Source: Gammaproteobacteria bacterium
GTDB lineage: Bacteria; Pseudomonadota; Gammaproteobacteria; Pseudomonadales; PIVM01
Direction of reading: 5' to 3'
Length of the DNA stretch: 64,000 bases
Assembly: GCA_003353945.1 (NCBI GenBank)
Contig: PIVM01000008.1
Span: 1-64,000, forward strand
The notes beneath the pieces are model-generated. The model saw only the letters and a list, made by a program, of their open reading frames with translations, ran no database searches and was not told the origin of the DNA. This document shows, in pieces, positions 44,331-54,009 of this stretch. Numbering within the stretch: the first letter of the stretch is position 1; the number at the start of each line of letters is the position of its first letter. Position numbers and translations under genes: made by a program.

Positions 44331-44795
44331 ATGTCACCTAATCTAAAAAATCCTGTTCACCTGCTGGCATTTGGTTTTGGCAGCGGCCTTTCCCCAAAGG
44401 CACCCGGCACCGTTGGCACAATTGCGGCCATTCCGCTGTATGGACTGCTACAATTGCTGCCTCTATCGTATTATTTGGCCGCTCTACTTGCAGCAGCGCT
44501 TCTAGGCATCTATTTGTGCGGTAAAACCGCCCGGGATCTGCAAGTACATGATCATCCTGGCATCGTCTGGGATGAATTTGTCGGTTTTTGGCTGACCATG
44601 TTGGCAGCACCCGCCGGTTGGCTATGGATCGTGGCTGGCTTTCTTTTTTTTCGCCTGTTTGATATTTGGAAACCCTGGCCCATCAGCTGGCTGGATAAAT
44701 CCGTTGAAGGCGGATTGGGCATCATGCTGGACGACATTCTGGCTGGTATTTATGCTGCCATATGCCTGCAACTGCTGGCCTATGGCATATCATAA
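44331..44795 (+). CDS. pgpA: Phosphatidylglycerophosphatase A
   Basis: 154 aa from the ATG at 44331 (AGCAGG upstream); a TTG two codons earlier is not needed. GLSPKAPGTVGTIAAIPLY, VWDEFVGFWLTML and GGLGIMLDDILAGIYAAICL are PgpA signatures, with several hydrophobic helices. It dephosphorylates phosphatidylglycerophosphate to phosphatidylglycerol in the inner membrane. End of the nusB-thiL-pgpA string. Confidence 0.95.
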   Translation: MSPNLKNPVHLLAFGFGSGLSPKAPGTVGTIAAIPLYGLLQLLPLSYYLAALLAAALLGIYLCGKTARDLQVHDHPGIVWDEFVGFWLTMLAAPAGWLWIVAGFLFFRLFDIWKPWPISWLDKSVEGGLGIMLDDILAGIYAAICLQLLAYGIS

Positions 44796-44903
44796 TAAAC
44801 AATCCCGTTCGACAGTCAGCACATCACACTATTGTTTAGGCCAAGCTGGCCGATATACTTCCTGACCTTTTTCAGGTTTAACGATTTACAAAGGGATGGC
44901 ACC

Positions 44904-45962
44904 ATGCACAAACCAATAGTTTTCCTGTTGGCAGCAGCTTGTCTGGGACAACTGTCAGGCTGTGCCAATACGCAAATAGCCTCAGATATCCTGTTGCAAC
45001 AACAGGCAGAGACTTCGGCAGCAAATTCGAAGCTCGCGCCGGAAAAAATCATTATCGAAGTCAATCAAGATATACATGATGCATTATTGGGGCAACTGCA
45101 ACTCTATGCGCCTTTGCATATAGAGTCCGCACAAAAGAATCTGCTATTGGCAGAAAAGGATTTGCGGCAGGGAGAACCGATTAAGCATGTGCTTGAGTAC
45201 GCCTACAAAGCGCAGCAACTGATCTCCGATGCCTACAAAATCAGGACGCTGGTCGCCTCGACTCTGTCCGAAGCCTATAACGAGAGAGATATTCTTCTTG
45301 AACTGGAAGCACATAAGGCTCTGCCATTAACCTTTCAAACACTTATGAAAGCTCTACGTGATCTGGTTGTCGAGGTAGAGGGGGGATTTGTCGAAAATGC
45401 GAGTTCTGCTCAAGCGACCTTACTGGCAAGCATGCAGCAGCTTCGCATTGATACTTTAAAGAAACGCTATCTTAGTGATATAGAAAATCTACTCGAACAA
45501 TCCGATAAGCTGGAAGCAAAAAAATTCGCAAGCCAAACGTATCAACAAGCTCAAGCAGCCTATCTTGATCTTATCAATACTATTGAACAATCACCTTTGG
45601 ATGATTACAAGGCAATGGCGACAGCTGCCCAAATTACTCGAACCGCAGTGCAACGAACCAATTTCATAGCAAGGGAGTCTGCAGCTTTAACGGCCCTTAG
45701 TGCTGAAGAAGCAGAGCGCCAAGCCCTGTATATCGCATCACTCATTGAACAATTGGCGGCAGGTTTGGGAGAAGAATCACTGCCAGGGCAGTCATACCAT
45801 GATCATGTGGATTTTCTATTGAAGCAATTGCCAGTAGCGGTTTCTGCTTCTAGCGAGAAAAAAACCGTTTCCACCAGCAATACGTCAAAAGCAAGCAAAC
45901 CGGCCGATAAAAACACAGCCATTGCCCACCCGGTCCCCACTGAAAAACCAATTATTCAATAG
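44904..45962 (+). CDS. Helical lipoprotein, unknown
   Basis: 352 aa from the ATG at 44904 with AAGGG upstream; the frame opens earlier, at 44832, but without a signal. Signal and lipobox LGQLSGC predict a lipoprotein. The rest is almost all helical, with regular heptads (IDTLKKRYLSDIENLLEQSD) and an early segment HIESAQKNLLLAEKDLRQGE resembling DUF4398-like periplasmic proteins. The C-terminus is Lys/Thr/Ser-rich and disordered. Role unknown; it overlaps the convergent NRDE gene by 11 nt. Confidence 0.72.
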   Translation: MHKPIVFLLAAACLGQLSGCANTQIASDILLQQQAETSAANSKLAPEKIIIEVNQDIHDALLGQLQLYAPLHIESAQKNLLLAEKDLRQGEPIKHVLEYAYKAQQLISDAYKIRTLVASTLSEAYNERDILLELEAHKALPLTFQTLMKALRDLVVEVEGGFVENASSAQATLLASMQQLRIDTLKKRYLSDIENLLEQSDKLEAKKFASQTYQQAQAAYLDLINTIEQSPLDDYKAMATAAQITRTAVQRTNFIARESAALTALSAEEAERQALYIASLIEQLAAGLGEESLPGQSYHDHVDFLLKQLPVAVSASSEKKTVSTSNTSKASKPADKNTAIAHPVPTEKPIIQ

Positions 45963-46734
45963 CAAAACAAAACTGGCGTACAGCGTCGATTTCGCCAGTG
46001 GCATCAAAGTTTCGCTCCAACATATTGACATTACCGTTATACCCTACAAATAACAGACTACTGGCTCGGGTGCCGTAAACCTGCGAATGGATAAACCGTG
46101 ACGATAGCAGGCGTTCTTTTTCTAAACCAATTCCGGTATCTGGCAATTCACTATCACAGGCTCGCTGCTGATCCAGTAGAATAGGCCATAAATTGTCGGG
46201 ACTGGGCTTTGCAAGTTTTTGCTGTAACTGTGTTTTTCCGATAGCCACTTTAGGCCAGGGAGTATCCAACAATTGATTGCTCAAGCCATAAACACCTGGC
46301 GTGAGCAAGCTCAGTTCATTTTGGCGGTTTGAAAAATAATAGATATCGCGACCATCATCCAACAGCAAATTAAAGCCAGTGTAATCATTCGCCTGCGGCG
46401 ACAATACTTCCAGATACTCTCGAGGACCCTGCGTACCCATGAGAAACCGACAGGTTAATAATCCTCGGGTTTTCTTTGCCCGTTCGCCCTTCACACCGAC
46501 GATCTTAACATCAGGTGGAAATTCCCGAAAATTGGTGATGGCTGCAAAACGACCCGTACGGGTGATGCCCATCCAGGTACCACCACCCTGTAGATCCTTG
46601 CCTGCCAGCAGCTGCGGCTGTTCCGGCCAAAAATCCGCCGCACAGCTGGGACGATCGTAAAACTCATCACGATTGGCCAATGCGATAAGCCGGTAATCAC
46701 GGTGAGCTTTATAAGCAAACAAAATCAAACACAT
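45952..46734 (-). CDS. NRDE/TANGO2-family protein
   Basis: 260 aa from the ATG at 46734 (AGGA ten bases upstream); a GTG three codons earlier sits too close to that site. It begins MCLILFAY with Cys at position 2, an N-terminal nucleophile-like position, and has the family name motif ANRDEFYDRP. Also GGGTWMGITRTGRFAAITNFR and an RALSSLLF-like RASSLLFVGYNG. TANGO2 proteins have a debated role in haem or lipid handling; the exact activity is not known. It converges with the lipoprotein gene. Confidence 0.85.
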   Translation of the reverse strand: MCLILFAYKAHRDYRLIALANRDEFYDRPSCAADFWPEQPQLLAGKDLQGGGTWMGITRTGRFAAITNFREFPPDVKIVGVKGERAKKTRGLLTCRFLMGTQGPREYLEVLSPQANDYTGFNLLLDDGRDIYYFSNRQNELSLLTPGVYGLSNQLLDTPWPKVAIGKTQLQQKLAKPSPDNLWPILLDQQRACDSELPDTGIGLEKERLLSSRFIHSQVYGTRASSLLFVGYNGNVNMLERNFDATGEIDAVRQFCFAIE

Positions 46735-46895
46735 CTGATTCACATCCTGGCATCTTCACCATTATGATTCTAACCCGAATCATTTGGAGGTTGCCATTTA
46801 CTCTTAGAGCGAAACTGATCAATGGGTTCCGATTGGAGAAATCCTGCAACCTCGCGCATAATAGGCCGCTTTGTTAATCTGCTGGGCATAACTGT

Positions 46896-47690
46896 ATGGC
46901 TTTAGGACTTTATTTACTGCTCGGCGCCTTCGCCGGATTGATTGCCGGTCTATTTGGCGTCGGTGGCGGTGTTGTCATCGTACCCGCGTTGGTATTTGCG
47001 TTCAGTCTGCAGAACTTTTCTCCTGAGATTCTAACCCATATGGCTGTAGGTACCTCCCTCGCCACTATTTGTGTCACATCGGTTAGCTCGGTCAAAACTC
47101 ATCACCAGAATCAGGCCGTGATGTGGCCGATCTTCTGGATGATGGTGCCGGGTATATGCGTGGGTGTTTGGCTGGCGGTTAAGATGGTGGTACAGATTAA
47201 TGGTGCACAGCTGCAATTGGCGATCGGCTTGTTCCTGCTTGTAATATCGGCACAAATGGCATTTGGTCTGCGTCCAAAACCACACAGGGAATTGCCAGGG
47301 CGCACGGCCATGTTTGCCGCAGGCGGCATCATTGGTGGCATCTCTGCACTGTTTGGCATTGGCGGAGGCTCTCTGACGGTGCCTTTTTTAAGCTGGTGCA
47401 ATATTCGCATGCAAAAAGCAGTCGCCACATCGGCGGCCTGTGGTTTACCAATAGCTTTGGTGGGCGCCTTTAGTAATATGGCTGAAGGCTGGCAACACGC
47501 TGCACTACCCGCCGGGAGCAGCGGTTTTGTCTATTGGCCTGCATTTGGAGGCATAATACTGACCAGCGCTTTGTTCGCCAGCATTGGTGCCCGACTTGCT
47601 CATAAGCTTCCCGCCCAGCAGTTGCGGAAATTCTTTGCATTGTTTATCTGTACGGTTGGGTGTTATCTAATCATCAGATCTCAATGGTGA
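46896..47690 (+). CDS. Sulfite exporter TauE/SafE family (TSUP) permease
   Basis: 264 aa, about eight hydrophobic helices in two homologous halves: GLFGVGGGVVIVPALVFAF and ALFGIGGGSLTVPFLSW are the paired TSUP signatures. The family moves sulfur oxyanions and organosulfonates across the inner membrane. Substrate not defined here. It starts a plus-strand group with lgt, thyA and folA; the lgt start is 40 nt after its stop. Confidence 0.92.
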   Translation: MALGLYLLLGAFAGLIAGLFGVGGGVVIVPALVFAFSLQNFSPEILTHMAVGTSLATICVTSVSSVKTHHQNQAVMWPIFWMMVPGICVGVWLAVKMVVQINGAQLQLAIGLFLLVISAQMAFGLRPKPHRELPGRTAMFAAGGIIGGISALFGIGGGSLTVPFLSWCNIRMQKAVATSAACGLPIALVGAFSNMAEGWQHAALPAGSSGFVYWPAFGGIILTSALFASIGARLAHKLPAQQLRKFFALFICTVGCYLIIRSQW

Positions 47691-47730
47691 TGGTGAGTAG
47701 CAACTCGTTTTTGGAGATATTAATAACATT

Positions 47731-48540
47731 ATGTTGAGCTACCCAAACTTTGATCCAGTGGCATTACAGTTAGGTCCATTTGCCATTCACTGGTATGGCA
47801 TTATGTACCTGATGGGTTTTGGTTTCTCCTGGCTAATCGCTCAAAGGCGAGTCAAAGCCGCTCACTCACCGATTAACCGGGAACAGATCGATGATTTGAT
47901 TTTTTATGGTGCCATGGGGGCCGTGATTGGCGGTCGACTGGGTTATGTTTTTTTCTACCAGTTCGACAAATTTCTGGCCGATCCCATTTGGCTGTTACGC
48001 GTATGGGAAGGCGGCATGGCATTTCATGGCGGTTTATTGGGCGTCGGTGCAGCCATCGCCTGGTACGCCCGAAAGATAAACCGCCCTATCGGTGCAGTAT
48101 TTGACTTTGTCGCACCACTTGCAGCCATCGGGCTTGGCTTGGGCCGTCTGGGTAATTTCATCGGACAAGAACTCTGGGGACGTCCGACGGATCAGCCATG
48201 GGGCATGGTATTCCCCAATGACCCACTGGCTCTGGCACGTCACCCCTCTCAGCTATACCAGGCTTTTCTTGAAGGTATTGTGCTTTTTATTATCGTGTAC
48301 TGGTTTTCCAGCAAAGCCCGCCCCCAACTCTCAATCACCGGGCTATTTCTACTGATTTACGGCATTTCCCGGTTTTTAGTTGAGTTTGTCCGTGAGCCTG
48401 ATAGTTTTATCGGTTTTGATATATTGGGTTGGGTGACCCGTGGGCAGATACTGTCACTTCCCATGATTATCGGCGGCATGTTATTAATGCTGTGGGCCTA
48501 TCGCCAACAACATGCACAAACGAAAAACCAGGGTAAGTGA
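47731..48540 (+). CDS. lgt: Prolipoprotein diacylglyceryl transferase
   Basis: 269 aa. The Lgt signature GLGLGRLGNFIGQELWGRPT is present, with WEGGMAFHGGLLGV upstream and YGISRFLVEFVREPD toward the end; seven membrane helices. It attaches diacylglycerol from phosphatidylglycerol to the lipobox Cys of prolipoproteins. The thyA start follows after 3 nt, the common lgt-thyA pair. Confidence 0.96.
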   Translation: MLSYPNFDPVALQLGPFAIHWYGIMYLMGFGFSWLIAQRRVKAAHSPINREQIDDLIFYGAMGAVIGGRLGYVFFYQFDKFLADPIWLLRVWEGGMAFHGGLLGVGAAIAWYARKINRPIGAVFDFVAPLAAIGLGLGRLGNFIGQELWGRPTDQPWGMVFPNDPLALARHPSQLYQAFLEGIVLFIIVYWFSSKARPQLSITGLFLLIYGISRFLVEFVREPDSFIGFDILGWVTRGQILSLPMIIGGMLLMLWAYRQQHAQTKNQGK

Positions 48541-48543
48541 GTC

Positions 48544-49338
48544 ATGAAACAGTACCTTGATTTAATGCGCCATGTGCGCAACAACGGTGTGGAAAAATCC
48601 GATCGCACCGGCACTGGCACGTTGAGTGTATTCGGCTATCAAATGCGTTTTGATCTAAGCGATGGATTTCCGTTAGTCACAACAAAAAAACTTCACCTGC
48701 GATCCATCATCCATGAGCTGTTGTGGTTTATTAAGGGCGATACCAATATTCGCTACTTGAATGATAACAATGTATCGATATGGGATGAGTGGGCCGACGA
48801 ACACGGTGATCTTGGACCCGTATACGGTTACCAATGGCGCTCCTGGCCCACGCCGAGCGGCGGGCATATTGACCAGATTTCACAGTTGCTACAACAAATC
48901 AAACAAAATCCAGATTCACGGCGTCATATTGTCAGTGCCTGGAATGTCGCCAATGTTAACGACATGGCCTTACCTCCCTGCCACACCCTGTTTCAATTCT
49001 ATATCGCCGAGGGTAAGTTATCCTGCCAATTGTACCAACGTAGCGCTGATATCTTTCTGGGTGTTCCCTTTAATATTGCCTCCTATGCATTACTGACCAT
49101 GATGATCGCACAGGTATGCAGATTGGAAGCAGGAGAGTTTATTCACACGTTCGGCGATGCCCATCTGTACACCAATCATTTGGATCAGACTGATTTGCAA
49201 TTAAGCCGACAACCCCTGCCTCTACCCACAATGAAACTCAATGCGTCCATCGAATCGCTATTCGATTTTACATTTGATGATTTTCAGTTGTTGGATTATC
49301 AATCGCACCCACATATCAGCGCACCCATTGCCGTCTAG
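48544..49338 (+). CDS. thyA: Thymidylate synthase
   Basis: 264 aa. Catalytic Cys146 in [25 protein letters not shown] for phosphate binding, and [20 protein letters not shown]. It makes dTMP from dUMP using methylene-tetrahydrofolate. Tightly linked to lgt upstream and folA 15 nt downstream; glyA earlier in the window recharges the folate cofactor. Confidence 0.97.
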   Translation: MKQYLDLMRHVRNNGVEKSDRTGTGTLSVFGYQMRFDLSDGFPLVTTKKLHLRSIIHELLWFIKGDTNIRYLNDNNVSIWDEWADEHGDLGPVYGYQWRSWPTPSGGHIDQISQLLQQIKQNPDSRRHIVSAWNVANVNDMALPPCHTLFQFYIAEGKLSCQLYQRSADIFLGVPFNIASYALLTMMIAQVCRLEAGEFIHTFGDAHLYTNHLDQTDLQLSRQPLPLPTMKLNASIESLFDFTFDDFQLLDYQSHPHISAPIAV

Positions 49339-49353
49339 GAGCTAATAAATATC

Positions 49354-49863
49354 GTGAAACTGGCAATGATTGCAGCCCTGGCGCAAAACAGGGTTATTGG
49401 TAACAATAACCAACTGCCCTGGCGCCTACCAAACGATTTGAAGTATTTTAAGGCGACCACCATGGGTAAGCCCGTCATTATGGGTCGCAAAACATTTGAA
49501 TCGATTGGCAAACCCTTACCAGGGAGGAGCAATATTGTCCTTAGTAACAAAAAGGACTTCTGCCCCCCCGGCGTAGAAGTCGCCCATTCAACGGAGGGCG
49601 CATTAACGCTGGCTAAAAAAGCGGCCTTACACAACATTGTTGATGAACTGATGGTGATCGGTGGCGAACAACTTTATAACAGATTTTTACCTTATTCGGA
49701 TCGTTTATACCTCACCTTGATTCACGCCGATGTTGAGGGTGATGCGTACTTTCCTCTGCTGGATCACTCACAGTGGAAGGAACTCTCTCGGGAGGATTTT
49801 GCGGCATCGGGCGACAATCCATATGATTACAGTTTTGTGGTTTTGTCCCATATGCACAGATGA
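49354..49863 (+). CDS. folA: Dihydrofolate reductase
   Basis: 169 aa from a GTG at 49354; starting at the ATG four codons in would cut the first strand. MIAALAQNRVIGNNNQLPWR, LPNDLKYFKATTMGKPVIMG and VIGGEQLYNRFLP are DHFR motifs, with the catalytic Asp in LPND. It regenerates tetrahydrofolate consumed by ThyA. AGGAG lies rather far upstream (about 12 nt) of the GTG. Confidence 0.95.
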   Translation: MKLAMIAALAQNRVIGNNNQLPWRLPNDLKYFKATTMGKPVIMGRKTFESIGKPLPGRSNIVLSNKKDFCPPGVEVAHSTEGALTLAKKAALHNIVDELMVIGGEQLYNRFLPYSDRLYLTLIHADVEGDAYFPLLDHSQWKELSREDFAASGDNPYDYSFVVLSHMHR

Positions 49864-50188
49864 TATGGCCCGATAAAAGCGGCTACAGCCAGGATTTAAT
49901 ACCTCAAATTTTATACGCTAAAACCTGTCATGGCACTATCGTTACATAAGGGTGAACAGCAGTTTGTCGCTTGTGTTTTTTACTGGCGTTTCCGTTATTT
50001 ACGGCTAAACTTCACGGGTGTCATTTATACTTAAAAGCCCATAATAGGCTCAGCTAAAAATAAAGCCGATTTGTGATGTCATTCAGCTGCCTTCGCATGC
50101 ATATGCAGCACAAATCAATTATGAACCCAGGCATGAACTTACGATAACGCCTGCTCTGCTTAATGTCTCTACAGGAAAAGCAATCCCC
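49864..50188. other. 325-nt gap before the DUF3450-TonB operon
   Basis: Contains AT-rich sequence and a TATACT-like box near 50030, but no matching -35, no clear terminator for folA and no RNA gene. It should hold the promoter of the six-gene TonB operon. No known iron-box palindrome was recognised. Confidence 0.45.
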
Positions 50189-50974
50189 ATGAACACGCAT
50201 CGAATAAAAGCGATGACCCTGGCATTCAGCCTATCAGTTGTTTCTCTCACTGATATGAGTTCCGCCAATGCCGACCCCTTAACGGATGTACTCAAGGTCG
50301 GACAAGCCAAGACTCAATCTGCACAGAAATCGCAGCTTAAAATTGATCGGCTGGCAGACGAGACACGCGACAGCCTGCAGAAATACAAGCAGTTAATCAA
50401 ATTGGTTGAAGACCTTAAGGTCTACAACAAGAAGCTGGAGCTGCAAGTAAAAAACCAGAATGAACGCATGGTAACTATGGAGAAGTCCATTTCTGAAGTC
50501 ACTGTTATTCAACGCCAGATCACCCCCTTGATTCTGCGGATGATTGACGGGCTAGAACAATTTGTCGCACTGGACATGCCATTTCATATGCAAGAACGCC
50601 GCAGTCGTGTTGATTTTTTGCGCGCCAATGCGGATCGTTCGGATTTAACGATAGCGGAAAAGTTTCGCCAGGTACTCGAAGCCTACAAAATCGAAAACGA
50701 ATACGGCCGTAAGATAGATACATACAAAGATAAGATATCCATTAATGGCCTTGACCGAGATGTGAATATCTTGCGAGTCGGACGCATAGCGCTAATGTTT
50801 CAAACCACAGACACTGAAATATCGGGTACCTGGGATCAGAAATCACGCAGCTGGGTAGAGCTTGGTCCAACTGAATACCGCAACGCCGTCATGAAAGGTA
50901 TTCGTATCGCCAAGAAGCAAGCATCAATTGACATCTTAAACCTGCCTGTCGCGGCCCCGGAGGCCATTCGATGA
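50189..50974 (+). CDS. DUF3450 family exported coiled-coil protein
   Basis: 261 aa. Signal peptide ending near SSANA. A long coiled coil (SLQKYKQLIKLVEDLKVYNK) is followed by ...QITPLILRMIDGLEQFVALD, MPFHMQERRSRVDFLRANAD and a C-terminal beta part, the DUF3450 pattern. Genes of this family regularly precede exbB-type genes in marine gammaproteobacteria. The function is not established; a periplasmic partner of the channel is inferred. It overlaps the next gene by 4 nt (ATGA). Confidence 0.85.
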   Translation: MNTHRIKAMTLAFSLSVVSLTDMSSANADPLTDVLKVGQAKTQSAQKSQLKIDRLADETRDSLQKYKQLIKLVEDLKVYNKKLELQVKNQNERMVTMEKSISEVTVIQRQITPLILRMIDGLEQFVALDMPFHMQERRSRVDFLRANADRSDLTIAEKFRQVLEAYKIENEYGRKIDTYKDKISINGLDRDVNILRVGRIALMFQTTDTEISGTWDQKSRSWVELGPTEYRNAVMKGIRIAKKQASIDILNLPVAAPEAIR

Positions 50975-52353
50975 AACAGACTCTCTCCTTACTGAGCACC
51001 ATCGCACTGACTCTGGGTTTAAGCTTGTCTTCAGCGACTATCGCCCAAGAAAAAGCCAAATCACTTGACGAACTTCTGCGCTTTGTGGAACAAGGCCGAA
51101 TCGAGGAAGGCAAGGAAAACAAGCAACGCGAAAAACGTTTTTCAAAAGAAAAAAATCAGCAAGCATCGATGGTAAAACAGGCGCAATTACAGCGTCAAAA
51201 GGAAGAAGAACGCAGTGCCGTACTGGAAAAGGAATTTGAAGAAAACGATAAAAAATTGATAGAAATTGAACAACGGCTTCGTGAACGTCTGGGTAGTCTC
51301 AGTGAACTATTCGGTCATATGACATCTGCAGCCGGTGATGCCCGCAGTAATTTTGAAACATCCCTGACCAGTATTCACTACCCTGATCGAGGCCTGTTTC
51401 TGGATGAATTGGTAGCAAAAACTGCCAGCGGTACAGAATTGCCCAGCATCCAAATGATCGAGCGACTTTGGTTTGAATTGCAGCGTGAAATGGTTGAATC
51501 CGGCAAAATAGTTGCTTTTGATACAACAGTCACCAAGCCCAACGGCAAGCAACTTAATCAAAAGGTGGTACGCGTTGGTAATTTCAATGTAGTGTCAGAA
51601 GAAGGCATGTATTTAACCTTTGAATCTGGGAAAGACTCCCTTGAAGAATTGGCGCGTCAACCCGATAGTCAATATACAAGTCAGGCGGCAAACCTGGTTA
51701 ATAGCGCTGACGGCTTTACACGGTTCGGTGCGGATCCTACTGGACCTTCCGGTGGCTCATTTCTCTCTGCATTGATCAACAGCCCTACGCTGAATGAACG
51801 TTGGCACCAGGGTGGCATTATCGGTTATATCATTACCGGCGTTGGCGCCTTTTCCGCCATTGTTGCCGTTTGGCGCCTGATCGCACTCACGGTTATCGGT
51901 TTAAGAGTACGCTCGCAGCTGAAGTCTGATAAGGCCAATCCCAATAATCCCTTGGGTCGCGTACTGTTGGTTCATGAAGAAAATCCTGGCATGAATGCAG
52001 AAACCATAGAATTAAAACTGAACGAAGCTGTACTCAGGGAATTACCATCATTGGAAAAATATCTGAATTTATTAAAAATCATTGCGGCAGTTGCACCGCT
52101 GCTGGGACTACTTGGTACCGTCACCGGTATGATTATTACCTTTCAGGCTATTACCATTTTTGGCGCGGGCGACCCCCAGGCTATGGCCGGTGGTATATCC
52201 GGCGCACTGGTCACAACCGTGCTGGGATTAGTAGTAGCCATTCCTACCGTGCTGTTCCATACGGTGGTTAATGGTCGCAGCAAAAAGATTATTCATGTAC
52301 TTGAAGAGCGGACCGCAGGCCTGATAGCGCAACACAATGAGGGCAACAGCTAA
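50971..52353 (+). CDS. MotA/TolQ/ExbB channel protein with coiled-coil extension
   Basis: 460 aa. Signal peptide (LALTLGLSLSSATIA), a Lys/Glu/Gln-rich coiled coil (about 60-115), a periplasmic middle domain, then three transmembrane helices with the ExbB core (IAAVAPLLGLLGTVTGMIIT and GGISGALVTTVLGLVVAIP). The long periplasmic N-terminus distinguishes it from plain ExbB (about 240 aa). It should form part of a proton-driven channel with the ExbB/ExbD encoded next. It overlaps both neighbours by one to four bases. Confidence 0.9.
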   Translation: MKQTLSLLSTIALTLGLSLSSATIAQEKAKSLDELLRFVEQGRIEEGKENKQREKRFSKEKNQQASMVKQAQLQRQKEEERSAVLEKEFEENDKKLIEIEQRLRERLGSLSELFGHMTSAAGDARSNFETSLTSIHYPDRGLFLDELVAKTASGTELPSIQMIERLWFELQREMVESGKIVAFDTTVTKPNGKQLNQKVVRVGNFNVVSEEGMYLTFESGKDSLEELARQPDSQYTSQAANLVNSADGFTRFGADPTGPSGGSFLSALINSPTLNERWHQGGIIGYIITGVGAFSAIVAVWRLIALTVIGLRVRSQLKSDKANPNNPLGRVLLVHEENPGMNAETIELKLNEAVLRELPSLEKYLNLLKIIAAVAPLLGLLGTVTGMIITFQAITIFGAGDPQAMAGGISGALVTTVLGLVVAIPTVLFHTVVNGRSKKIIHVLEERTAGLIAQHNEGNS

Positions 52354-52883
52354 TGCTGTTTGCGCTACTGGAAGCAATGAATCAAATTCGGTCATTTATG
52401 TTTGCCGGTGGCATTGTTCTGTATGCCATCGCCGGACTGACATTTGTTATGTGGACATTGATTTTTGAACGCTTCTGGTATTACCGCACGAGCCTGAAAA
52501 CAGATATCGACCGTGTGATCAGTGAATGGGAAGCTCGATCAGAACGCAAGTCATGGAACGCGCGCATGATTCGCCGTATGAAAATTGCGCAAACCAGGGA
52601 ATTGGTCAATGCCAACTTGGATTTAATCAAAACACTGGTCGCACTGTGCCCATTACTCGGGCTTTTAGGCACCGTCACAGGCATGATTGAAGTATTCAAT
52701 ATTATGGCGGTGACTGGCGGCGGCGAAGCTCGCGCCATGGCCGGTGGCGTATCAAAAGCCACTATACCCACCATGGCAGGTATGGTTGCGGCAATTTCTG
52801 GTGTGTTTGCCAATACTTATCTCAACCGGGCTGCCAGTCGTGAAAACACGCTCTTGGAGGACCATCTAACGATGGACCATTAA
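52353..52883 (+). CDS. exbB: ExbB-like proton channel subunit
   Basis: 176 aa. Three hydrophobic segments: GIVLYAIAGLTFVMWTLIF, then LVALCPLLGLLGTVTGMIEV and ATIPTMAGMVAAISGVFANT, the TolQ/ExbB core. It is shorter than the preceding protein and lacks its extension. It starts at the TAATG junction with the upstream gene. Forms the stator pentamer around ExbD that converts proton flow into TonB motion. Confidence 0.9.
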   Translation: MLFALLEAMNQIRSFMFAGGIVLYAIAGLTFVMWTLIFERFWYYRTSLKTDIDRVISEWEARSERKSWNARMIRRMKIAQTRELVNANLDLIKTLVALCPLLGLLGTVTGMIEVFNIMAVTGGGEARAMAGGVSKATIPTMAGMVAAISGVFANTYLNRAASRENTLLEDHLTMDH

Positions 52884-52948
52884 CAAACACCACTACTTAT
52901 TTCATATTTCAAATGATAATTGACGGCGAATAAATAAGAGACGTATCG

Positions 52949-53353
52949 ATGCAAGCCAAATCCAGACAGACTGAAGAAAATACCGGTGAAATTGATCTGA
53001 CACCGATGCTGGATGTGGTGTTTATTATGTTAATTTTCTTTATTGTCACAGCCTCGTTTATTAAGGAAGCCGGCATTGATGTCAACAAGCCAGAAGCGGT
53101 AACCGCGAGCAAAGTTGAAAATCAAAATATTCTCGTTGCCATCAGTGCCAACAATGATATATGGATTGACAAACGCCAGGTAGAGCCTCGTGCAGTACGT
53201 GCAGTGATTGAACGCATGCATACTGAAAATCCCAAGGGCGCGGTTGTCATCCAGGCCGATGGAAAATCCACTGCGGAGATGTTTGCTATCGTTACCGATG
53301 CATCACGAGAAGCAGGTGTAGCAGATGTTTCCTTGGCGGCGACGGAAAAATAA
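52949..53353 (+). CDS. exbD: ExbD-like biopolymer transport protein
   Basis: 134 aa. One transmembrane helix with the essential Asp: GEIDLTPMLDVVFIMLIFFI. The periplasmic domain contains VVIQADGKSTAEMFAIVTDA, standard for ExbD/TolR. It works with ExbB to energise TonB. It lies 65 nt after exbB and 5 nt before tonB. Confidence 0.93.
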   Translation: MQAKSRQTEENTGEIDLTPMLDVVFIMLIFFIVTASFIKEAGIDVNKPEAVTASKVENQNILVAISANNDIWIDKRQVEPRAVRAVIERMHTENPKGAVVIQADGKSTAEMFAIVTDASREAGVADVSLAATEK

Positions 53354-53358
53354 CGAAT

Positions 53359-53970
53359 ATGAGCCCGATTAGATTATTTACCGGAGCAATCTTTTCAGCC
53401 TGCATGACTTTTGGCTTGCTGGTGCTAATGTACACGTTGATTGCAACCGAAGATGTCAGTCTGGATAAAAAGAAAATCCGCAAACTGGCGGATATTCTTA
53501 TGCAAAATTCAGAAATCACTACTCAAATGGCCGAACGAAAACCGGACAAGCCCGACGAACCAGAGGAACCACCCCCGGAAATGGAACAACCGGAATTACA
53601 GCAACTTGATGTTTCTATGGAACAGGTTTCGGTGAGTGCGCCTGCAATAAAAGCAGACATTAACATCAATGCCGGTTTAGGTCTCGGCGCCTCGGATGGA
53701 GAGTATCTACCCATCGTCAAGGTCGCCCCCATCTATCCACGTCGAGCGCAGTCAAGGGGCATTGAGGGCTATTGTACGGTGGAATACACGGTAACAAAGG
53801 CCGGAACTGTTAGAAATCCAGTAGCCATAGACTGCAAGCCTAAAGGCGTGTTTGATCGCGCCTCATTAAAAGCTGCGAAGAAGTTTAAATACAAACCCAG
53901 GGTTGTAGACGGCAATCCGATCGATGTCGCTGGTGTGAAAAATAAATTCACTTACCAGCTGGAACAATAA
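53359..53970 (+). CDS. tonB: Energy transducer TonB
   Basis: 203 aa. One N-terminal transmembrane helix (FSACMTFGLLVLMYTLIA), a Pro/Glu-rich spacer (KPDEPEEPPPEMEQPE) and a C-terminal TonB domain (VKVAPIYPRRAQSRGIEGY, FDRASLKAAKKFKYKPRV). It is the periplasm-spanning link from ExbBD to outer-membrane receptors such as the one at 19579-21474. The spacer is short, and acidic rather than Pro-Lys-rich. Confidence 0.92.
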   Translation: MSPIRLFTGAIFSACMTFGLLVLMYTLIATEDVSLDKKKIRKLADILMQNSEITTQMAERKPDKPDEPEEPPPEMEQPELQQLDVSMEQVSVSAPAIKADININAGLGLGASDGEYLPIVKVAPIYPRRAQSRGIEGYCTVEYTVTKAGTVRNPVAIDCKPKGVFDRASLKAAKKFKYKPRVVDGNPIDVAGVKNKFTYQLEQ

Positions 53971-54009
53971 AGGACTGCGTGTAACTCCAGTCCATTGTTG
54001 AGCGATGAT